Shown here: piece by piece, positions 1-4,366 of the stretch
Layout: each line of letters begins with the position of its first letter
How positions within the stretch are numbered: position 1 is the stretch's first letter
Origin: Peptococcaceae bacterium UBA5356
GTDB taxonomy: Bacteria; Bacillota; Peptococcia; DRI-13; DTU073
Assembly (NCBI GenBank): GCA_002407935.1
Contig: DHPU01000010.1
Location: forward strand, 1 to 6,486
DNA length: 6,486 bases
Direction: 5' to 3'
Notes under the pieces: generated by a model
Told to the model about the DNA's origin: nothing
The model's input: only the letters and a program-made list of their open reading frames with translations
Databases searched by the model: none
Position numbers and translations under genes: made by a program

Positions 1-1176
1 TTGAACAGTTATGCTTCCTTTAACTCCTTTAGTTTCCTCTACGGCACATTTATTTAAAGTACGGGTCGCCGTTAAGGTATATGCCACTTCCTTCGTTTCG
101 TCCTTTTTCAAGATCAGAGAAGTAGGATTAGCTTTTTTGGCAATGGTCCAATCATAAGAGATTCCTTTTTTCCAGAAGTTTGTTGCCGTAATACACCCCG
201 TTGCCGTAATACCTTGAGCCGCAGTCGTAATACAAACGGTTTGACAAGCGGTACGCGTTTCTTTCGTATCATTTTTCGTAAGCGTAGCTTTGTTATTTAA
301 GTTGTAAGTACCAGCCTTTGTGACACTATTATTAGTCAACGTAATCTTATAGGTTTTTTTAGCACTGAACGCTTCGTTACTTCCCTTAACTAAGTTGCTG
401 TCATTAATTGTCCAAGAGGAGATGGGCGTCTTAGGAGATACTGAAAATCCTTCGGGAACCTGCGTTATTTCATCTATTACCGTCGCCGCTTCATCCTTGA
501 TTGTTTCTGTTGTTTTTAGGGGTTCTCCGTCAAAACGCCAGATACATCTGCCTTCTTTATCAGGTCCAAATGCCGTTCCGCCATGACCATCATAATTAGT
601 AATCGTAACTTCTAGTATAACGTTATATGCTTTCGCTCCTTTTACCGGCGTAAAGAAAAATTTATATGGATATTTCTTTCTATGATTATTATTACATTTC
701 GATAAACCCGGTAACTCACCTGCCAAATTACCCGTATTAATTATCTTCTCGGAACCGGGTACTGTTTTAGTTTCCTTGGCCCATGTTGAAGTTGTATAAA
801 TTACCCACGCCTTTATTTTCAGATTCTTCGTGGGATTACAACCTGCATTGGCAACATCTATCGAACCGGTTACCGTAGCCTTCTCAACATTACATTTAAC
901 AATCCGGTTTGCTTCAACCGTATAATTTAAATCTACGTATTCCTTCGGTTTTAAAGTTACCGTCTCCTGATCAACTTTTTTGGTAATCTCCCAGTCGTAT
1001 ACAGTGGTCTTTTCTACTGTACATTCTACTTCCTTGTTACAAATCTCCAGTTTGGTTGTCGGGACGAAACATCCACTCACCTCTGACGTTTTAATAAAGA
1101 ACACATTATAAGTAAACAAAAACATCGTTGTCAAAATAACCGCTATTACTTTCCTGTGATTATTTACCAGACCCAC
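1..1176 (-). CDS. Secreted surface protein with repeated beta-sandwich-like domains (3' end outside window)
   Basis: The minus-strand frame is open from a GTG at 1176-1174 to the window edge, giving 392 codons with no stop, so the C-terminus is missing. The GTG start is supported by AAGGAG at 1191-1186. A nearer ATG at 1183-1181 is in another frame and stops after seven codons. Residues 6-29 form a basic then hydrophobic signal-like segment (NHRKVIAVILTTMFLF), so export is likely. Two similar units are visible: residues 59-110 (VYDWEITKK ... TVTGSIDVAN) and 339-392 (ISYDWTIAKK ... VKGSITVQ). Between them lies a Thr/Asn/Lys-rich stretch with motifs such as LEVTITNYDG (188-197) and KITLTNNSV (277-285). 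This pattern is typical of long Gram-positive surface proteins with prealbumin-like or DUF11-like stalk repeats. Cysteines recur in the linkers (36, 46, 52, 95, 113, 161, 211, 311, 315, 328, 377). An LPxTG or other anchor would be off-window. The domain family is assigned by pattern only and the function is unknown. Confidence 0.75.
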   Translation of the reverse strand, partial: MGLVNNHRKVIAVILTTMFLFTYNVFFIKTSEVSGCFVPTTKLEICNKEVECTVEKTTVYDWEITKKVDQETVTLKPKEYVDLNYTVEANRIVKCNVEKATVTGSIDVANAGCNPTKNLKIKAWVIYTTSTWAKETKTVPGSEKIINTGNLAGELPGLSKCNNNHRKKYPYKFFFTPVKGAKAYNVILEVTITNYDGHGGTAFGPDKEGRCIWRFDGEPLKTTETIKDEAATVIDEITQVPEGFSVSPKTPISSWTINDSNLVKGSNEAFSAKKTYKITLTNNSVTKAGTYNLNNKATLTKNDTKETRTACQTVCITTAAQGITATGCITATNFWKKGISYDWTIAKKANPTSLILKKDETKEVAYTLTATRTLNKCAVEETKGVKGSITVQ

Positions 1177-1209
1177 TAGTCATCACTCCTTTTTTATCTT
1201 TTCTTCTTA

Positions 1210-1218
1210 ATTATAACA
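1210..1218 (-). promoter_or_regulatory. Extended -10 promoter for the surface protein gene
   Basis: On the minus strand TGTTATAAT (1218-1210) is a TGn-extended -10 box. It lies about 34 bases upstream of the GTG start at 1176, with AAGGAG between them. No good -35 box is seen 17 bases upstream, as expected for extended -10 promoters. The surrounding spacer is very AT-rich. Confidence 0.55.
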
Positions 1219-1316
1219 TATTTTTTTTAATTTGATAGTATATTTAGTATATTTTTATTATTACAATTTTCTCAAAGGTCCTAGTTTTTATCTTGCTAGT
1301 GTAAACTTAAAGCTCA

Positions 1317-1325
1317 TGTTATAAT
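1317..1325 (+). promoter_or_regulatory. Extended -10 promoter for the traX-azlC-azlD operon
   Basis: TGTTATAAT (TG at 1317-1318, TATAAT at 1320-1325) is an extended -10 box about 30 bases before the ATG at 1356. A TTGCTA at 1293-1298 is 21 bases away, too far for a normal -35. The same ATGTTATAATT core is used on the opposite strand at 1208-1218, so the two divergent genes have matching promoters. Transcription from here would give a leader of only about 24 bases containing the ribosome site. Confidence 0.5.
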
Positions 1326-1355
1326 TGAAAAAGATTGAAAAGAGGAGACCTGCCT

Positions 1356-1970
1356 ATGTTCGAAATAATTGCCATGGTAACTATGTTAATCGATCATATC
1401 GGAGGAGCCTTTTTTCCTGATCAGCCCTGGTTCAGAATCATCGGAAGATTAGCCATGCCCCTATATACATATGGAATAGTGCAAGGCTATCGATACACCC
1501 GTAATTTTAAAAAATATCTCTTGCGCCTCTTGCTTATCGCCTCAACAAGTCAAGTTTTCTATACCTTACTTTTTCGGGAATACAGACCAAACATCGTCTT
1601 TACCTTTATCGTGTGCCTTCTTCTCTTAAAATACTTTATAGAATCAAAAGACCGCGCCTTTTTAAAATACTATATCGTAATTAATGCTACTATTTTTCTG
1701 CAGCTTTTTCAATTTTCATATGGCGCCTATGCCTTCATCCTAACCCTTATTTATTATTACAATAAAAGGATTATCCTCAACCACAACCTTTTAAATATCG
1801 CGGCCTACTTTGTTAACGGCTGGACACTGCAACTTTACAGCTTTGTAGCCAGTATCCTCATTAAATATGTTCCTAATCCGAGACTAACCGGTCATATGAG
1901 AACCTTTTATACAATCTTCTACCCTTTGCACCTAGCCGTATTAGTGTTAATTGACAGACTAATTCATTAA
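1356..1970 (+). CDS. TraX family integral membrane protein
   Basis: This 204-residue hydrophobic protein is of the TraX type. F-plasmid TraX acetylates the pilin N-terminus, while most chromosomal Gram-positive homologues have no proven substrate. Family hallmarks seen here are the N-terminal IIAMVTMLIDHIGG segment with the D13-H14 pair, RIIGRLAMPLY at 27-37, GYRYTRNFKKYLLRLL just after it, and the C-terminal FYPLHL at 188-193. Several membrane helices cover most of its length. The ATG at 1356 is chosen because AGGAG (1343-1347) lies 8 bases before it. An in-frame TTG at 1335 lies upstream of that ribosome site and would place it inside the coding region. The length is slightly below that of F TraX. 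It is the first gene of an operon, 23 bases ahead of azlC. No conjugation genes are nearby, so a pilin role is unlikely; acetylation of some cell-surface substrate is possible but unproven. Confidence 0.85.
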   Translation: MFEIIAMVTMLIDHIGGAFFPDQPWFRIIGRLAMPLYTYGIVQGYRYTRNFKKYLLRLLLIASTSQVFYTLLFREYRPNIVFTFIVCLLLLKYFIESKDRAFLKYYIVINATIFLQLFQFSYGAYAFILTLIYYYNKRIILNHNLLNIAAYFVNGWTLQLYSFVASILIKYVPNPRLTGHMRTFYTIFYPLHLAVLVLIDRLIH

Positions 1971-1993
1971 GCAACGAAGGAGCTTAACATCAA

Positions 1994-2767
1994 ATGAAAC
2001 AAAGCAAATCTCTCAATGGTAACAGTAACAATAGCAATAACTATAACCACAACTGTAATTATAGCCACAGTATCAACAGCTACGCAAAAGGCTTTAAAGA
2101 CGGTATCCCTATTGGACTGGGCTATCTCTCTGTCTCCGTTGCGTTTGGTATGATGGCCGTTAATATGGGACTCCCTGTCTGGACAGCGGTGCTCATCTCC
2201 ATGACTAATCTTACTTCGGCGGGGCAATTCGCCGGAATTGGTTTAATTTCCGTAGGGGCCTCCTGTCTGGAAATGGCCTTAACACAACTAGTAATTAATC
2301 TGCGTTATGCTTTAATGTCGTTGTCTCTTTCCCAAAAAGCGGATCAATCCATCAATCTGCTACACCGTCTGCTAATTTCCTTCGGCATTACTGATGAGAT
2401 TTTTGCGGTGGCCAGCGGACAGCCATGTGAAATCGGCCGACGTTATATGTACGGCTTAATTACGACGCCCTACTTTGGCTGGGCTATCGGTACCTTCATC
2501 GGTGCGGCGGCCAGCACCATCCTCCCTGCTACAATCCGTTCCGCCTTGGGTATTGCCATCTACGGCATGTTTATCGCTATTATTATTCCCCCCGCCAAAC
2601 AGCACCGTCCCGTGTTAAAGGTGCTGTTAATTTCCGTGGCTATCAGCTTTATCCTACGCTATACACCGCTTCTAAACCACTTGTCAGGCGGCTTTATTAT
2701 TATTCTCTGTGCGATTATTGCTTCGGCTTTAGGGGCAAAGTTATTTCCCCTCAAGGAGGTGGAATAA
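1994..2767 (+). CDS. azlC: AzlC family branched-chain amino acid permease, large subunit
   Basis: This 257-residue membrane protein is the large subunit of the AzlCD exporter, which works with the small AzlD protein to export branched-chain amino acids (and the analogue azaleucine in Bacillus subtilis). Conserved features are GFKDGIPIGLGYL at 33-45, the TNLTSAGQFAGI region at 71-82 and NLRYALMSLSL at 102-112, followed by further hydrophobic helices to the C-terminus. Translation starts at ATG 1994 with AAGGAG at 1977-1982, an 11-base spacing that is a little long. There is no later Met before residue 53, which is already inside the conserved domain, so this start is safe. Residues 8-29 are an unusual Asn/Ser/Tyr/His low-complexity tail before the normal family start. 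The gene lies 23 bases after the TraX gene and 3 bases before azlD. Its base composition is richer in G+C than the TraX gene. No Lrp-like regulator is visible next to it. Confidence 0.94.
   Translation: MKQSKSLNGNSNNSNNYNHNCNYSHSINSYAKGFKDGIPIGLGYLSVSVAFGMMAVNMGLPVWTAVLISMTNLTSAGQFAGIGLISVGASCLEMALTQLVINLRYALMSLSLSQKADQSINLLHRLLISFGITDEIFAVASGQPCEIGRRYMYGLITTPYFGWAIGTFIGAAASTILPATIRSALGIAIYGMFIAIIIPPAKQHRPVLKVLLISVAISFILRYTPLLNHLSGGFIIILCAIIASALGAKLFPLKEVE
2015..2083 (+). repeat. Asn-rich low-complexity codon tract in azlC
   Basis: Codons 8-30 of azlC include ten Asn codons (AAT/AAC) interspersed with Ser, Tyr and His, so the DNA is a degenerate run of AAY/TAY/AGY triplets. It encodes a hydrophilic N-terminal extension absent from the usual AzlC domain. 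The repeats are imperfect, so slippage would probably be slow. Confidence 0.6.
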
Positions 2768-2770
2768 CAA

Positions 2771-3091
2771 ATGACCACCTCCAAAATACTCATTAACATC
2801 TTGGTGATGGCCGGCGTTACTTATCTTATTCGCATGCTTCCCATGGTGATTTTCAGACAAAAAATTGAAAACCGCTTTGTTCAGTCTTTTCTCTTTTACA
2901 TTCCTTATGCTGTCCTTGGCGCCATGACCTTCCCCGGAATTTTCACCTCTACCTCTTCCCTCTGGTCGGCAATTACCGGAACAGTTGTTGCTGTGATCCT
3001 ATCATTCCGGGAAAAAGGATTGCTTACAGTCGCCCTGGCAGCCTGTTTTACGGTCTATGTGACCGAAGCAGTATTACGCTTAATGCTCTAA
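2771..3091 (+). CDS. azlD: AzlD family branched-chain amino acid transporter, small subunit
   Basis: This 106-residue protein has about four hydrophobic helices and is the small partner of AzlC in the branched-chain amino acid exporter. Conserved AzlD features are YLIRMLPMVIF at 18-28 and FYIPYAVLGAMTFP at 42-55, followed by two more hydrophobic segments ending at VTEAVLRLML. The length is normal for the family. ATG 2771 is 3 bases after the azlC stop and its ribosome site AAGGAGGT (2753-2760) lies inside the end of azlC, so the two are co-transcribed and probably translationally linked. No clear terminator follows directly. Confidence 0.93.
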   Translation: MTTSKILINILVMAGVTYLIRMLPMVIFRQKIENRFVQSFLFYIPYAVLGAMTFPGIFTSTSSLWSAITGTVVAVILSFREKGLLTVALAACFTVYVTEAVLRLML

Positions 3092-3372
3092 ACATCCGCA
3101 ATACGATACTTCACCCTATTCCCATTGTTATCGCTCCGTTTGATATGTGATATATGATAGTATCAATATGTATCAGTTTGCCGCGAATTATACCCCAAAT
3201 CAAGCCGGCAAAACATATTATGAAATTTGCCTTTAACAATGTTGGGCGTACTTTCTCCGGATATTTGTTAGCAAAGTGTTAGCATGTGCTCTCTTAGAGC
3301 TGACTTTTTGAATATCGTACCGTTTTAAGCTCAACAGAGCTTCCCTTGCATCTATAAGCTTACTCATAACAA
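3092..3372. other. Spacer of about 280 bases between azlD and the hen1 remnant
   Basis: No recognisable gene is seen on either strand. Contents are: clustered TGATA/TATCA repeats (3141-3175); two copies of TGTTAGCA 11 bases apart (3266-3273 and 3277-3284); a weak hairpin GCTCT-CTT-AGAGC (3288-3300) followed by TTTTT at 3305-3309, which could be a poor terminator for the azl operon; and a short perfect hairpin AAGCTC-AACA-GAGCTT (3327-3342). A 44-codon minus-strand frame (3367-3233, beginning MSKLIDAREALLSLKRYD) has no ribosome site and no recognised family. It may be debris from the same decayed region as hen1. Confidence 0.5.
3141..3175. repeat. Clustered TGATA / TATCA repeats
   Basis: TGATA occurs at 3141, 3148 and 3155, a 7-base period. 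It is followed, after one G at 3160, by the inverted form TATCA at 3161-3165 and again at 3171-3175. The central TGATA-G-TATCA is an 11-base palindrome. It could be an operator or chance in AT-rich DNA. No gene start lies close enough to assign a target. Confidence 0.3.
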
Positions 3373-3816
3373 CTAAATCACCGTGCGAGGCGCAGCAAAT
3401 TCAAACACTACTCTTTCAAAAGATACATCATATCCCAACGGTTCGAATATACGGTGTACAAGTTCTGTCTCTCCACGGCAGGGAAGCATGGTTATCTGAG
3501 CTTCCAGATCAAGTGCCAAAGCCGCCAGCTCCGGTCGCTTGTCACAACGTCCGCTCATGGCGGTAGAATATACTTTTGACAGTGCTGTACTCATAAATGA
3601 CGATGCCACATAGGGACGGTCATTGATATAGTCAAACAGTCCACCGTCAGTTGAGCCGACTTTTCCACGCGCCAAATCTATGGGATTTAAGTCTATAAGG
3701 AGGGCCGCCGTACATTCTGTGTCCTCAGCCTTTGGATAGAAAACATAAGCATGCCCAAAACTCATATCAAATATCTGAATCCACTTCGTCAAAATACGAA
3801 GATCTTTGTAGTTAAG
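3373..3816 (-). pseudogene. hen1: Remnant of hen1, N-terminal domain of 3'-terminal RNA ribose 2'-O-methyltransferase
   Basis: The minus-strand frame shows a clear Hen1 N-terminal (Hen1_L) domain: FDMSFGHAYVFYP, CTAALLIDLNPIDLARGK, LFDYINDRPYVASSFMSTA, GRCDKRPELA and LPCRGETELVHRIFEPLGY. Intact bacterial Hen1 is about 460 residues and works with Pnkp to methylate the 2'-OH at a repaired RNA 3' end, protecting tRNAs after ribotoxin cleavage. Here only about 140 residues match. The start is damaged: the usual N-terminal strand and the KxPxRxQ stretch before FDMSFG are shortened to DLRILTKWIQI, and the frame upstream has no sensible start. An ATG at 3897 exists but lies inside tRNA-derived sequence. 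At the other end, homology fades after GYDVSFE and a TAG follows at 3375-3373; the methyltransferase half is missing. No pnkp gene is present. I read this as a decayed gene on the chromosomal side of the integration site. Confidence 0.78.
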
Positions 3817-3869
3817 GCGAAAGGTCTGTCGAACGACAGGCCCTTCATCAGAGGCGAAAAGCCCCAAAA

Positions 3870-3926
3870 TGGCGGAGAGAGTGGGATTCGAACCCACGGA
3901 GGTTTAACCCTCACACGATTTCGAGT
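3870..3926 (-). pseudogene. tRNA-Ser(CGA) 3' half, probable attachment-site duplicate
   Basis: Read on the minus strand, this 57-bp segment is the 3' half of a class II tRNA-Ser. It has the anticodon loop CTCGAAA with anticodon CGA at 3923-3921, the 3' strand of the anticodon stem TCGTG, a long variable arm GAGG-GTTAAA-CCTC, a perfect T arm GTGGG-TTCGAAT-CCCAC, the acceptor 3' strand TCTCTCC, discriminator G, and encoded CCA at 3872-3870. The 5' half (acceptor 5' strand, D arm, 5' anticodon stem) is absent; minus-strand DNA before 3926 reads CTCTCTCCATATA instead. It cannot fold as a tRNA. A break exactly at the anticodon loop matches the known crossover position of many tRNA-targeting tyrosine integrases. 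An intact tRNA-Ser(CGA) is expected at the other end of the element. Confidence 0.85.
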
Positions 3927-3952
3927 TATATGGAGAGAGGTTCCGATAGGCA

Positions 3953-4013
3953 CATGAGAGCAACTTTAAGGGAAAATGAAGTTCATCAAAACCGCATGAG
4001 AAGATATTAAGGG
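3953..4013. repeat. Imperfect direct repeat next to the attachment site
   Basis: CATGAGA followed by an 8-9 base variable stretch and TTAAGGG occurs at 3953-3972 and again at 3995-4013, 42 bases apart. The pair lies 27 bases inside the tRNA fragment, the place where integrase arm-type or excisionase binding repeats are often found. The second copy overlaps the helix-turn-helix remnant reading frame. Confidence 0.3.
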
Positions 4014-4165
4014 TACGGTATCACAACAGGTATCTCATACCAAAGGACTGCCTTATAGAATATATCGCAACCAAAGCTCACTACAGCATTCATCAGAAAT
4101 CCCAAAAACACAGGGATTTAATCCAGCAGTATCGAAAATTACAAGCTAAAATCGGAAATAGATGA
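3980..4165 (+). pseudogene. C-terminal remnant of an excisionase/helix-turn-helix-like protein
   Basis: A plus-strand frame of 61 codons runs from just after a TGA (3977-3979) to TGA 4163-4165. It contains RVRYHNRYLIPKDCLIEYIA then HQKSQKHRDLIQQYRKLQAK. The first part resembles the end of small excisionase or MerR-like DNA-binding proteins, where an R-Y/F-x-N-R/K-xx-IPK-xx-LI-xx-L motif forms the wing and last helix. The rest is a basic helical tail. The recognition helix that should precede it is missing, there is no start codon or ribosome site, and no upstream frame restores it, so this is a truncated gene. Its place just inside the attachment site fits an integrase/excisionase module that has decayed or been replaced. 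Family assignment rests on a short motif. Confidence 0.45.
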
Positions 4166-4177
4166 TTTGTTTCCAAT

Positions 4178-4223
4178 CAGAACATAGCCCCCCGCAGGTG
4201 CATTCAGCGGGGGCTATGTTCTG
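4178..4223. terminator. Strong GC-rich hairpin, possible terminator
   Basis: CAGAACATAG plus a C run and GC (4178-4195) pairs with GCGGGGGCTATGTTCTG (4207-4223), giving about 17 base pairs with one extra C bulged and an 11-base loop. It begins 12 bases after the stop of the xis-like remnant, as a terminator would. Neither strand has a U-run right after the stem (GAATTCGG on plus, ATTGGAAAC on minus), so it is not a standard intrinsic terminator. It could also insulate the RloA promoter from upstream transcription. Confidence 0.5.
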
Positions 4224-4257
4224 GAATTCGGCTCAAATAATAAAGATATCTAAGATC

Positions 4258-4280
4258 ATTTTGCAAGATACCCGCAAAAT
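4258..4280. repeat. Short inverted repeat upstream of the rloA promoter
   Basis: ATTTTGC (4258-4264) and GCAAAAT (4274-4280) are perfect 7-base arms around a 9-base spacer, ending 12 bases before the -35 box. This position fits a regulator site, but no regulator gene is in view, and chance in AT-rich DNA is possible. Confidence 0.3.
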
Positions 4281-4292
4281 TAGAATAAATAA

Positions 4293-4322
4293 TTGACATA
4301 TGGGTACTATATAGCATATAAT
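4293..4322 (+). promoter_or_regulatory. Consensus promoter of the rloA-rloB operon
   Basis: TTGACA (4293-4298) and TATAAT (4317-4322) are both perfect consensus housekeeping-sigma boxes with an 18-base spacer, 44 bases before the rloA ATG. The spacer holds the 8-base palindrome CTATATAG (4307-4314), a possible operator. A promoter this good is expected to be strong, so without a repressor the operon would be constitutively expressed. Confidence 0.75.
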
Positions 4323-4366
4323 AAAAATATAGTTTTGCATAATATTTGCAGAATGGAGGAAATCAT

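Noticed and set aside
395..586. Plus-strand 63-codon frame
   Set aside because: It lies antisense to the continuous surface-protein frame on the minus strand, has no ribosome site, and its sequence is typical of a shadow frame.
1967..2227. Minus-strand 86-codon frame opposite the start of azlC
   Set aside because: It mirrors the Asn-rich azlC start; the Val/Ile run is the antisense of AAY codons. azlC itself has clear family motifs.
3233..3367. Minus-strand 44-codon frame (MSKLIDAREALL...)
   Set aside because: It has a plausible amino acid composition, but there is no ribosome site and no recognised family, and it lies in decayed sequence; kept only as a note in the spacer entry.
3817..3897. 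N-terminal part (MGSNPTLSAIL) of the longer hen1 frame starting at 3897
   Set aside because: These codons translate the tRNA-Ser T arm and acceptor end and the spacer after it, not Hen1; the ATG has no ribosome site.
3751..3957. Plus-strand 68-codon frame ending in a GGESGIRTHGG-type sequence
   Set aside because: This string is the well-known false translation of the antisense of a tRNA-Ser 3' end. The rest is opposite the hen1 remnant.
3927..4009. Short plus-strand frame from ATG 3930 ending at TAA 4007-4009 (MERGSDRHMRATLRENEV...)
   Set aside because: It starts at the element edge of the tRNA fragment without a ribosome site and resembles no known family. I considered it as the upstream part of the xis-like remnant, but it shows no helix-turn-helix.
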